NCBI RefSeq assembly: GCF_001949145.1
Contig: NW_019091357.1
Span: forward strand, 1-64,000
Length of the DNA stretch: 64,000 nt
Source of the DNA: Acanthaster planci
Taxonomy: Eukaryota > Echinodermata > Asteroidea > Valvatida > Acanthasteridae
Reading direction: 5' to 3'
Position numbers and translations under genes: made by a program
Part shown: positions 49,401-61,383 of the stretch, in pieces
How the letters are laid out: every line of letters starts with the position of its first letter
How positions within the stretch are numbered: position 1 is the first letter of the stretch
The notes under the pieces: model-generated
Told to the model about the DNA's origin: nothing
The model's input: the letters and a program-made list of their open reading frames with translations, nothing else
Database searches by the model: none

Positions 49401-49518
49401 GACAGATCTCGATATGGAGGAGATCGACCTGAATAATTTCGATATGGGGGAGCAAGTGGATAGTCCCACAGATAACAACCCACCTCAGGGTAATGGCCTC
49501 ATGTTCATTGAGGAATAA
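46411..49518 (+). CDS. receptor gene 5: single-CCP type I membrane protein
   Basis: Four exons: 46411-46471, 46967-47155, 48318-48402, 49236-49518. They join to 618 nt (205 residues). A short signal peptide (MNRYFKTFSTLLVLFSLVES) leads straight into one canonical CCP (21-83; four Cys, C-GxYxV-C-GTW-C pattern). A TM helix at ~86-108 (LAIACFVGLSAIVIFIFL) follows, then a tail 112-205 that starts RNRRARRRAEHH and has an acidic stretch (DLDMEEIDLNNFDMGE). The only tail tyrosine is NPYKMVQV, and the C-terminus (FIEE) is not a PDZ ligand. No stalk exon was found in the 1.16-kb third-exon intron. The intron before the tail includes a GC-rich, repeat-like piece at ~49040-49180. Upstream in-frame Mets exist, but 46411 is the one next to the hydrophobic core. 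Confidence 0.75.
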
Positions 49519-50169
49519 GTGTTATTGCAAAAGGTTAATCCTAAAATTTCTCTCTAGGAAAACAAGCACCAGAACATGAATACTTCGAACCTTGATTTAT
49601 ACGGGTGTCGAAATGCTTTCAGATGAGACTACCTGTGTCAAAGGTGTCTGTTATTGTAAAGATGTTTTGAACTGAGAGTATAAAATACCCCACATTGGAA
49701 AATATTTACATCAGTGACGTTGTTTATATTTTTAATACAAACACTGCAAACCTGTAAATACGCCTTAACAAGTACCTGAAACAAAAGAAAATAGTCAACT
49801 GTCAGTTGTACTGCTTCATACGTTTGTTTGCACAAATTGGTGTCAACTTCAAATGTAAATTTAAGCGCCTTTCAACGTAATCAATTCAATTTGGCTGAAG
49901 GGAAACTGCTATGAGAGGAAATCGACACAGTAACATGTAGTTTATCTGTAGCTTAAATTAGATATATGTCTTCTGTGAAAGTATCAAAAGGCGTTTTACT
50001 GATAAAAATCGTGCATAGTGCTATGTTTGAGAAAGATCGTCCCAAAAATATAAAACAAAATAAAACAAGCAGGTACATGAAGTATACAGAGACATATCCG
50101 GTTCCTAGGGCCTGTTTTATCATCTTCATGTCACTCTGCATTGTAACTTGTATTTCAGGGAATCGCTAA

Positions 50170-50373
50170 NNNNNNNNNNNNNNNNNNNNNNNNNNNNNNN
50201 NNNNNNNNNNNNNNNNNNNNNNNNNNNNNNNNNNNNNNNNNNNNNNNNNNNNNNNNNNNNNNNNNNNNNNNNNNNNNNNNNNNNNNNNNNNNNNNNNNNN
50301 NNNNNNNNNNNNNNNNNNNNNNNNNNNNNNNNNNNNNNNNNNNNNNNNNNNNNNNNNNNNNNNNNNNNNNNNN
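50170..50373. other. assembly gap (204 N)
   Basis: A run of N downstream of gene 5. It could hide short exons or a repeat. Confidence 0.98.
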
Positions 50374-52770
50374 GTTTTCACTGATATACTGACGAATGAT
50401 TTCACTTAGGACAAACACACTCCAAGATGGCGTCAAATGTGTGAAGCTTGCTCATTTGTGCAATATGCATCACATTAGCGAGAAAATATAATCAATTGAA
50501 GATTTTGAATTGCACTGAATATCAATTTAATTCTAGGATATTTCTGGTCATTACAATCTAAAGTGTCAATTTACATCTTATTATAAATTTACTCAAATAC
50601 TTCAGAATTTTGCATTAAACTTTCGTTCTCGCCCCCAAAGTACGGAAGCTGACGTATTGATATGATCAGGTTTTACATGTTTGTTGATTCCATCACTTAC
50701 GCTATACATGTGGTTATCGGACACTCTTTAACAACAAAAAATTCTCATTAAGATTTTTGCAATATTGTTTCAATTAATGACATGTAATTAATCATTATCT
50801 TAATATGTCCACTTACACCTCTATCAAAACCTTTCTTATGAAAGATTTTAACCGCAGTTTTGGCCATTTTTTTAATTGCATGTACGGTTTAAGAAGTCGC
50901 AAATAAACAGGGTAAAAAACGTTATGAATGTCAAATTTTGCTTCGCTGTGCTTGGCTCTATACGGTTTGAATTTGTCATTTTTTGTCCGGTTAGAGGGCT
51001 CGACGGGATGGGTATAGGATCGATTAAGATTCTGCGTGAGCGGGTCATGTTGAAGTAAGGTGAAACAGTGATATTAGCTACAGCAGGAAAATACTGTGTT
51101 GTGAGCAAAGCAAAGCAGCCTAAACTAAGGGCAAACAAAACTGCCTATTGTACCAAAACGAGCAACTACCCCGCCACCTTGAAACTTTGAAAAGTACACA
51201 GTGCATGTACGAGCTACAATTCATTTGCTTTCAGTGGTTCTTTCTTAAACATGTATGTGCCCCTTGGGATAACTGTCAAAGATTTTCCCCCAGTTACGTT
51301 ATGATCAAAATGCTAAATACGTGTATTGCCAAGACGACGCATGGCAAATAATTGTCAATTTCGAACCATGGAGCTGGGTTTGAAAAACACACGCCCACAT
51401 AAACTACTTTGGCTAAGTGTTTTCCCGTGATAAAATGTGAGCCCTGAGGCAGAAGAAAACATACCAGCTATAAGCTCCCCATTCTATTCCACACAACAAA
51501 AGACTAAGTTGCAGCCCCTCAAAACGGTAAAGGATTTTCCATTTTCTGTCGGGAACGTGAGGCTTTTCAAATTTAGTTTTCATTCGCTCCACACCTTGAA
51601 TATTGTTATCAAATGCCGAAATATTTAGCACTTTGGAGGGGCGACCCTGGGAAAAAGCAGCGTTCCCGTTTCTAAACTCCCTTTTCGGGGCAATGAATTT
51701 AAAAGAATGTATCATGCGTGAGAAAGTATAGCTTATGCCTCAAGCACAAGGTATTTTGGCAGGAGAGAAAGAAAGAAACACCCACTTCAAAGAAAATGTT
51801 TAATTCCTCGTTATCTCACATCATTTCTTTACGGTTGAGGGTAAAATTAATCAGAAAAACAAGGCAACACTCTTAATCATCGAACAGGCAAGATCCGCCG
51901 ATTGTTCACTGTAATTGGAGCAGTGACGTTATGCTTTAGTGAAGGAAGGCATTACATAAATTTATGCTGGAAAATATTTTAATTGTGAATGACTCTGGTC
52001 GGATTAACCTTTCCAAAATCCCTGAGGATATTAGTTTGTTACAGTATCAAGTTGAAATGTACAAAAATATAGCAGGTGTGATGAGTCATTGAAGTAAGCA
52101 CAATTGAGACGAATTTCAAACTCCTTTCATTTTATCGCATTCATATCGATAACCTTTCACTTTCAAGGAGGAGTTAAAGTGTTCATGTAATATGACACTT
52201 GCTAAACTTCAAGTCATTCGAGAGTCTAAAGGAGGCAAAGATGTTGCAACTTCTTTTCCATTAACATGGGTCGCAATCAGCTAACACAGAGTGTCCTCTG
52301 CGAATACTTTTCTCCTTGGTTACGAGCGTACCCAGTCACCACAAATACTCTACTTTTCTGTAGTCAACCGAACCATCTTGGACAATGATTGTAACTTTAT
52401 GAGCAAACTACTGCACATGCTTATTGTAGGCCTAAAACCTAGGCAGAGTACATTTTTGCAATCGTAAAGATACGTAATTATTCACCTGACTGCATTGTGA
52501 ACATATCAGGCCTATTTATTACATACATTTCATGGGAGAAAGGGAGAACTAAATAGGATTTATACTGACATTTCAAGTGAAACTTGGTCCCGAGCCCTCT
52601 TTGTCTCGTTGTCCCAAAACAATTATTGTTCAGTCAAGCATGACCGTGTGTGAATGAATAACATATCATTGGAAAGAAGGACTCTGTGGCTTTAAGGTGT
52701 CACTAGGCATTTTGGTGTGAAACTAATACAATCTCCAAAAAATCAAAAGAAATTTTGTTGCGTCTTTTCT

Positions 52771-52816
52771 TTGGTTTGGTTTGGTTTGGTTTGGTTTGGT
52801 TGGGTTGGGTTTGGTG
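52771..52816. repeat. GGTTT pentanucleotide microsatellite
   Basis: Six tandem GGTTT units, followed by diverged GGGTT units. Confidence 0.85.
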
Positions 52817-53803
52817 GGATGCGCTCTGTATAACCTTGCGCCAACTTTCGCATTTATAATTCCTGTATACATGAATGCATGAGCATGCATTTTGCCACTA
52901 GAGATCATAAACATCTATGGATATGATTTCCCTAAACTGTCTCTGAATCTGGGTTATACCTTGACTGTATGATGTATCGTCATAGTTTTGGCATTCACAT
53001 CATGTTTGTTTACCTCCCGACAGTTGAGACAACATTAAAAATGTTGCATGGAACTATGAAACAGGTATTTTCTCCCAACCCTTATCCAAACAGGTATACC
53101 TAAACCCACATTATGTAAACACTAACACGGTTTGCTTTCAAACGTATGTAGAGGGTGTGGAAACTTTAGAAAGGTTTTATCGGTCGACCTATTCCTTTTT
53201 AATGGTAATCTAGAACCTGAACCAACCAAAGTAGGTGAAAGGTATTTACGCGACACAAACACTATCTGAAAGAGAAGTTTCTGAGACCCATCCTGGCTCA
53301 TTGTTGAACTTACCCGCCAAATAATGTACCATACACAATGGTTTTTCCCAGGTCATTTATTAGACTTGACCCAGTCTCTTCAGACAGATTCTACATACCG
53401 GTACACTCTAATCTGAAGGTCAAACGTTTTATTTTAGGCTGTTTATCTACAGCTAAATAAGTGAAAATCGCCAAACTGACGTCTAAATGTATATTACATT
53501 AGAAGTCGTAAATGGCACTGAACACTAAATTAAGTCTAGTCCCCGCTAAATCAATTTCGACTATGGAGTCACTGCAGTCACAGGAGAGAGAGGGAGAGAC
53601 ATTGACAAGTGCCAGTAAAATAAAAAGCAAACTTGAACGACGTCTAAGTATGTATATAAGCATGCGCACATGACATTAGGTGATATCAAGTTGGAACAAC
53701 AGTGTTTCGTAAAAGTTCAGTCGGCCTTATTTTCACATGTAGACTACTCAGAGCTTTACCTTAATCACTGCTTCGTTTGGTTAATTTTTTCGCCATCTTC
53801 AAC

Positions 53804-55461
53804 ATGTTTTTCGGGTTCTGTAGACATTGGCGGAGTAGGAGAGTTTTCGGGGTGCTGCTACGAACTTTGGTATGGCTACAACTCTATGAAGTCATCATGG
53901 GTACGTCTGGAAACCCTTTCAATTGACTAGGATCACGGTCAGAACATAATCTGCTCAACACGAAATTTAAATCATTAAGCTGTACACACACATACGTACA
54001 TTACAAAAGGAGGGATACAGACATTGCTACACACTTCCACTTGTATGTGCAAGTATCATCAGATTTTTTTTAAGGAATGCTGCTTCGTTTTGTTCCTCGT
54101 TCGGAGAGTTTTATAAACCTTTAACATTTACAAGACACAGTGCTTTTTATCTTCTGTTTTGACAGCACAAGCAGACAAAGGATGCCCAGAGTTTACGTGT
54201 AGTCCTCCTCCATCTTCCTTCTCGACCAGACCGAGAATCGGTGAAGAGTCATGCTATCAATACGGTACGTTACTCACAGTGGATTGCCAGATTGGGTTTG
54301 AGCCACGACGGGGACCTGAAAGCGCATTCAACGTGGTTTGCTATCGAGACAACACATGGCAATGGTCGGATTCCTGTGTAATAGGTAGATTCTTTATCAG
54401 ATTTTGACTATGGTCATTATATTAAAAAAAAATACTGTGAGTAAATTAACAGTTAATATTTCAGATTTTTTTGAGCTTGTAATGTCGCCGTTAGGTATTT
54501 TCCTTTGATACCAACATGTCAAACAGGTCAAGAGGTTCTCTTTCAGGGAAGCCGATTTAAAAAAAGAAATTCAAAGCTGGGCTTTTTAACTTTACAAAAA
54601 AGCAGCCTGCGTTTACTGACCGAGGGTTTGGATCTTCTGCCATTGTGAAGTCACTCTTTAGGGATAAGTCACATGGTATGAGTCCGGGGTAAGTCTGGTG
54701 GTGCAAAAGGAATTACTTCTAAGCCTAATGTGTGACTATTGTCTTACAGATATTTTCTCAGTCATCATAGCCGGTATAGTAACATCCCTTGTGGTCTGCA
54801 CCTTCTTTGTGGTTATGTACTGCATCTTCTGCAGGTAAACAACTTCTTCATTCAGGTCATCATGTTGTGTAGAATAATCAACAAACTGGTCATACAAAAA
54901 CCCCAAATAACTCAACCCAACTATCACCCATATTGGGACAATTTGTGATTAGCATACATGACTGTGAATTTGCCATTTCAACTGCATACCCGCACCAACA
55001 ATTTGTCATACTTTCAATCGTCCCTTTTTACATAAAAGGTTTCTGTAAATTGTAACTGAGCTACAAAAATGTTGTTAAACAAATAACTTTGATGAAGGAC
55101 AGTCTATTTAAGACACAAGTTAGCAGAATTGGTACAGACTACTCTAGCATTGGATGCATTAGATAGGGCAACAATCGTGTAGGTTCGATTTGTATTTCAC
55201 GTTTAGTGCATGTGATACATTTGCATTAATTTTGTCTTGAGTCAGATAACTGAATTCATTCCTAGGAAAAAACAAATCAAACCATAATCTTTTTGATACT
55301 AATAACTTCTGATAACTGAAACAAGGAAGAAGATGATTTCTATGAACACATGATTGTTGAACAGTTTTCCCTCTTTTTCATTGTTTCTTTTTAGGAGAAA
55401 ACGTACAGGAAAGGGCAAGGATGCAAAGAATGCTCAAGACCAAATTGTGGATGGCACATAG
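53804..55461 (+). CDS. receptor gene 6: CCP-like membrane protein with a minimal basic tail
   Basis: Four exons: 53804-53900, 54166-54384, 54750-54834, 55395-55461. They join to 468 nt (155 residues). The signal peptide has a basic n-region and the core VFGVLLRTLVWLQLYEVIMA. The CCP-like module (33-105) has six cysteines: an extra pair (GCPEFTC, ESCYQYG) is added to the usual four. The TM helix is ~108-130. The tail has 22 residues, RRKRTGKGKDAKNAQDQIVDGT, with no tyrosine and no PDZ ending. No acidic or basic residue sits inside the TM core, so there is no sign of pairing with an ITAM adaptor. It could act as a decoy, adhesion or co-receptor form. The signal exon is the least certain part; its phase and the join (Ala-Gln-Ala) fit well. 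Confidence 0.65.
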
Positions 55462-57136
55462 GAAGTTGCACAGAAATCTTAATTGCTTCCTTTCCACATT
55501 ACAGTGGTTTTCATTGATATTAAAGTGCAAAGGTCACATCAGCTTGATCCTTTGACAATATATGTATTTTAATAAGCAATCCGGAAGCTGTTATATTTTA
55601 TTTTAATTTGAATGTAAAACCAGTCTTTTATGTGGAGCTCCTCAAACCTAAACAATGGTATGGTTATCCAATCTTAGACTCAAAATATAGCTATGCTTCA
55701 TTTTCTTTGCGAAATATACCTGTAAAGTTCAATACGAATTATGTAATTTAATTGAGGTCTAGTGCTAGTTCCGATATATGTCTTGTTTAACCTACTTTTC
55801 GTTTTGTATTAATCTCATGCTGGTGTAAATTCCATATTAACGAACAAAAGTGCGATGTCATCCAACGCAGTGATACAGCGACTTTTTCATACACGGGAAT
55901 TGGTTATAATTTATAAAAAAAGACACATTGAGAAAAGAAAGTTGCACAAAACATCTGTCATGTTCCCAAATAATATTCAAATCATGGACCCTTTCGATAA
56001 GCTACTGTTGTCATAGGTGTACTTGGGTGACCCACACATTTCTCTGCAATGTAATTTAGAGTATCCAGTAGAAGAAATTTGTTCCTGTGTTTGTTATGTA
56101 AAATTTCGATATTTTCGAAGAAAACAACAAGCGTTCCTGGGTGTACACAAGCAAAATCTTGTTCCCACATTACGGAAGAAAAATATTGGATTAGCACCCT
56201 CATTCAGCTAACAAATTTTAAACTTTTTCTAAAAATATTGTTCCATAATTTTTGTTCTATAATGGGCGATATAACTTTGGATTGGTCTCTAACGAACAGT
56301 CTCAGATCTCATTTCGAAGTCGGGAGATCTCCGACAAAGCTACTAACACTCCTGACAAGGCGATTGGCAAAACGTGTTCGAATTTAAACTAAGCCTGTCA
56401 AGGTCAGCTTGATGGAGGTTCGAATCCAGCTGCGGTAGTAAGTTGTGACCGTTGGCAAGCCACTTCACCCCGCGGCTTGCCTCTCTCCATCCAGGAGTAT
56501 AAATGGGTACCGGCATTAGCTGGGAAGTAACCTGTGATGGACTGGCGTCCAATCCAGGGGAATGGAAATACTCTCAGTCGTTTCATGCCAAGAAACCGGA
56601 TATAAACACCGGCCTGATGAGCCAAACTGGCCTCGGACTAGACTTGCTTTGTCAAGCCATCGTACCGACTAAAAGGTAATGGAAGGTTCCTGTCATAAAG
56701 CGGTCCATTTCCAAATCTGCTGGGCATTGAGGAGTGGTTCTATGGTTCTGCTTTCACTTCAGAAGTTGTGAAGTGACTGATAATCACATCACCCTGAAAA
56801 GACAAATGAGTTTTATGATCCACGCTTACTCTATTTCGATGCTCATAACAACACAACTTCGAAAAACCCTTCGTATTAATGGAATATCCTGCCTTTTCAA
56901 TCGTGAATAGACGGTTTTTTAATGGGAAGTACGACGTGTTTTTGTTAGGAAATTGTTATTATAATGATTTAATGCAGCGACGTGTTTGCTTGGTTGAGGC
57001 TGTGGACAAAATTTAATATCAGACACGTCTATAGCTATCCTAAGTAAGCCCATGGAAAAGAGAAATTATACACGTCAAATTATCAAATAACAAAACACAT
57101 CCATACACTGCAGCGGCACCACGAGGAAGTGTACAG
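55462..57136. other. intergenic region between genes 6 and 7
   Basis: Contains the 3' flank of gene 6, a SINE at ~56365-56665, and AT-rich sequence before gene 7. No other feature seen. Confidence 0.45.
56365..56665 (+). mobile_element. tRNA-derived SINE
   Basis: A B-box GGTTCGAATCC at 56417-56427 is followed by GGCAAGCCACTTCACCC, TATAAATGGGTACCGGC and a conserved-looking core around GACTGGCGTCCAATCCAGGG. The order and wording match widespread tRNA-headed SINEs of invertebrates. The A-box is degenerate and the exact ends are uncertain. Confidence 0.65.
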
Positions 57137-60100
57137 ATGCAGGTCATGGCAGAAAGTCGACCCGGGGTTGGGCGAGTATTCGCCCGGTGGAATCCGGCGG
57201 CGTTTGTTACACTTTACCTTGGACTTTTGTGCATGGATTCGGGTAAGTTTTTGGTAATTGGTGGCCATTTTTCTTTGATACTAAATTTTGTCCATGTTGA
57301 CAATGATGTAGGAAACCCATCACTGCCGAGTATTGGTCTGATGTGCTTGCACTTGAGACCTGTTTCTAATTAATTAGTTCCCAATGTAATTGCCAAAGAG
57401 CTTCAAATACGGAAGTGGAGTGTTTAATTCAATAGTGTGAACTGACACAGAGAACTAGACAAATTCATACGTGAATTGAAAGGTATTGTGGTTTCTGACA
57501 CTAAAATACTCAACAACATTCAGCAGTCGTCAACTTCAGTACAGAACCTACATGTTAATTCTGAAGGAAACATTTCTATTCTAACGGAAAATTAGTTGAC
57601 TCCCGGGTTCTTTCATTCTGCAGCAGGTAAACGTAGATTTCAATTCTCTTCTTCAGAGTTTCGTCCAATCACTTTTTTCGAGAGTTCAAAGTATTGTTGT
57701 ACAGATGAGTTATTGCTCATTGATGAGAATGTAAACAATGTGACTAGTTCAAAGTGTAAAACAAACCCAGGAAAATCGTAAGGCAATCTTGACAATCATG
57801 ATACATGTATCTGGAGATAAAGAGACTCAGTCTCAGAGAGTATCTGAAAACTGCTGCTTAAACTTAAGACTTAAAATAACCTTACAATTATTCAAAAGCA
57901 AAATGTTTTTGTTCTGAGTAGCAACCAATGTTTCAAATACTAACACTATAATTATGCAGCAGTGTTCTCAACAATTACCGGTGATGAAACGCTGTCCTGA
58001 TCCTATCCCCATGCTATGTATGCAAAACCAAAAGGAAAATTGTCAACACTCCAACTAAGCCTAGATCCCTTGTCAAATCTACATTAATTTTGCAACAGCA
58101 TGAGTAAGCCAGTGTCCACCTAATGTGTCCTCGTTCAAAGGACATCATTTCCCCTTAAGTTTGTTTTTGTGTGACTCTTGAGCTCTTATTTATAAGTTTA
58201 ACTAACTGTCAAAGTTCTGCCCGTAAAAATAATTTGTTCTACTTTTCTTTCTCATAATAGCAAATTCGCAATGTCCTGCCGGCATGTGTGAGCGCCCTCC
58301 ATCAACGACAAGCACCCAACCCACGAAAGATAGCATGTGCTACAAGTGTGGTGATTCTTTACTTATAAACTGCAATCCGGGATTTCGGCAGAATGGGGAT
58401 AATTACATCGCCAAGTGTGAAAACGAAGTCTGGACACCAGACAACGGTTGCCAAATAGGTAGGAACAGTTTGAGTCCAGAACCTTTTTTATCAGTGTTGG
58501 ATTTTTCTCACGTCGCAAGCATTGATCCTTCAGTGGGAATCTGATGAAATCACCAGGAGGTATATTAAATGGTCTTATGACATCAACCTATTCAGAATTG
58601 TCCTTTCGTAAGAATGCACAGGAAATTGTAAATTTGTTTTTAAGAATGCAACGTTAACTGTACATTCAGTTAAATAAATGGACAGTTTAACCGTCATTTT
58701 ATAAACAGAGACTTGGCAACGTAAGGTTTGGAGCAAATGGAACATAAAGGCGTGTTTGCTCATTATTTCGTACCCGCAGGCTGTTTCCAACCATGATATA
58801 CGTTTCCTTGTAAACCCTTTTTTTAGATCTCTTCACAATACTGGTAGCCTCCAGTGCGTCTTTGGTAGCGATTCTGATCTTTGCCTTATTCGTTCTGTGC
58901 ATTGTGGAATACAGGTAAGATTCAGTCTCATGACGCTGTGAACAATATTTTATTGAAATATATATAAGGCAGAAAACGCGCCAAGTAAAATTCAAATAGA
59001 GATTTGTCATAAATGGAATAGACTCTAACGTATCTAACTTCAACTTGACAACATTTAACTTTGACAAGAGCTTAATCGAATAGAAGCCCCGTTATCAGGA
59101 ATGACGTTTACAGTTAGCTTTTTTGACGCACACTTAATCCGTATCTGATATTGAACGATATGGTTCCATTCCAATGAACTGTATTTGGGCTCTGACAGTT
59201 TTTGAAAGGAGCAAGGAAACTTCAATTTTAAAGGGTAACAGAAATACAAAACATTTAGTTCACGTGAAGTATTTAAAAAACAATAAACACGTAACCATTT
59301 CAAAAACATCGTAAATTTAATGTTTACCCCATTAATTGTGACAACAAAATGAAAAAAAAAACATGCTTCCCCCATCCCCTTTTGGCCGTTTGCGCTCCCA
59401 GGCTGATTGGATGACGTCTCGCCAGAACGTTGCCATGTACAGTGTACATATACATGTACATTGTGAACAGTACATGCAGCATCGCACGTTTCGATATACC
59501 ATAGCTTGGCCCTCAGGCAATACTTCATGTGAACTAAATGTTTTCTATTTCTGTCAGGAAAGGGCATATTCAGTTTACTCTAAAAGTAAAAATTGAAATG
59601 TCGAGGTAAGACAACAGTTACAAGTAAGCAGTCATTTAAGGTACAATGTACTGCACCCGATAGAGGGATGGTCCCACACCTACTATTCAACTTAATAAGG
59701 AAAGAAACCTAAGAAATATTTGGCATGCATACTATATTTGGAAATGATAGGGACGTCTCCTTTAATGCTGAACACTAGTCTATGTATTCTTTCGAGGGAC
59801 TTAAGCACCAAGTAAAAGTAACAGCTGGAGGGGCTCTTACTCCCTCTACATCCGTGGCTAATCTACGAAGGTGTCGACAGGATTGGATACAGTGAAAAAA
59901 GACAACGAAACATAACAGAATCTTAAATTCCGAAATGAGATAAATTGCCCTTGTTTTTCAGATTCTCTCCAAAGAAGCGTAAACATCACGAAGTGTCCAA
60001 AGCCAACGGGGAAAAGAAGAGACGAGCTCACCAAAACACTGGTTGTGAGGTCGCCAATGGACAAAAAATCGGAAAAAAGCCCGTTAATGACTCTGAGGAC

Positions 60101-60172
60101 TTTGAGGACGATTTCACTGATGACGAAGAAACGTACCATAACACCACTGTTTACGAAAATCAACAATTCTAA
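57137..60172 (+). CDS. receptor gene 7: CCP-like membrane protein with YxN tail motifs
   Basis: Four exons: 57137-57242, 58261-58458, 58827-58914, 59962-60172. They join to 603 nt (200 residues). The signal peptide has a long n-region with core FVTLYLGLLCM; Met4 (57146) is an alternative start. The CCP-like module (36-101) resembles that of gene 6 (QCPAGMCERPPS, then MCYKCGDSLL) but has seven cysteines, so one may be free for dimerisation. The TM helix is ~104-127. The tail (131-200) begins with basic clusters (SPKKRKHH, GEKKRR), turns acidic (SEDFEDDFTDDEE) and ends with two YxN sites, ETYHNT and TVYENQ, the type bound by Grb2-like SH2 domains. There is no PDZ-type ending. It is the closest paralog of gene 6 by ectodomain, with a different tail. 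Confidence 0.75.
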
Positions 60173-61330
60173 GTCACGTTTTGATAAAGCATACAACTTC
60201 GGCTTCTAGATCATGCAATTATAAAACAAAGATAATTTAAAAGTTGAAATAATGGTCCTATTTTGTCTTTTACATAAATGAATTCATGACATAAGAGCAA
60301 ATACAGTAGGTATTACTTGTGCTAGATTAGAAGTCACAGTATAAAGTGTACGCATAAGACGACCTTTCCCTTATTAATACTGGAAGAGTTGGATGGGAAT
60401 CATCGCTTTTCTCTCGCCATAACGCTCTTGACAACAGCCTCACAGCTACGTCGTTATACTCAAATTCATGAAACAAAACTTACAGCAACCATTAGTATAA
60501 ACAACGACACCATGGGCTTAGAAATCAAGCAACCGGCTCCATTTGAGTGAAAAAAAAGAGACAGACTTAGCTAGGCCGATTTACATGACAACAAATTGAG
60601 CTGGAAGCTCACGGAACGATATAATAATGCTTCTGACAATTCTACAATATCACACATTGTAGCTCATTGAACTTAGTCTGCGTTGACCTTGGTCCTGACC
60701 CAACTTTAAACTCAACACAAAGTGGCATATTATCCCACATTTTTTCAGTCGTTCTGAACAAACTCCAAAAATGGCACCAAGCAACTTGTGCGTCAGCTCG
60801 AGCCGTAAGCACAGGAAAGCTTATGAGAGGTTATTTTGAAGACAGCCTGCGTATGTCAGTCATTGGAAACGAGCGAATTTTGGCTTAGGCAGAAGTATAT
60901 ATTCCTACTACTTGCCCTAGGTTCCTGCAAACGTCTGTGTATGGTATATTACACGGCCAGTCAACAGGTAAACAAACGTGGAATCAGTATAAACCAAAGA
61001 GCAAGCCTACATTACAATCCATGTAACTAGTGTTTAATCGGAAATCAGACACTGGTGAGGCTTACCCCCATATAAAGATACATGTTTATTTCAAATATGC
61101 TCCTGGAGAACTGAAATAAGAGGAACCCTTTAATGTCTATAATTCAGTTGAAAATTTAATAAGTGAAACATAATAGTCAATTACAAGGTAACTGTTTTCA
61201 AGATGTATTTTTGCGTTGGGGAGATGTTAATTTATGTAACGAGTTTTGCCCTTACCCAGCGTATATATTAATAAACACTGTTTCCTCATCAGTGCTTGCC
61301 CGAGAGCTTACGAAAAAAGTCACAAGCTTA
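60173..61330. other. intergenic region downstream of gene 7
   Basis: AT-rich sequence; nothing recognisable apart from the presumed 3' UTR of gene 7. Confidence 0.4.
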
Positions 61331-61383
61331 CTTGGGTGAGACTCGAACCCACGACCTCCTGTTTACTAGTGCAGACGTCTGCC
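61331..61383 (-). repeat. truncated tRNA-like repeat fragment
   Basis: On the minus strand it reads like the 3' half of a tRNA: a GTAAACAGGAGGTC stretch, then GGTTCGAGTCTC as B-box. The A-box half is missing, cut off where the tandem array begins. It is probably a broken SINE head. Confidence 0.45.

Larger units (their letters stand above)
49519..53803. other. intergenic region between genes 5 and 6
   Basis: About 4.3 kb with no recognisable gene. It holds the 204-base gap, AT-rich sequence and a GGTTT pentamer run at ~52771-52816. Confidence 0.5.

Noticed and set aside
52771-52816. GGTTT/GGGTT run considered as interstitial telomere
   Set aside because: The repeat is a pentamer, not TTAGGG; it is an ordinary microsatellite.
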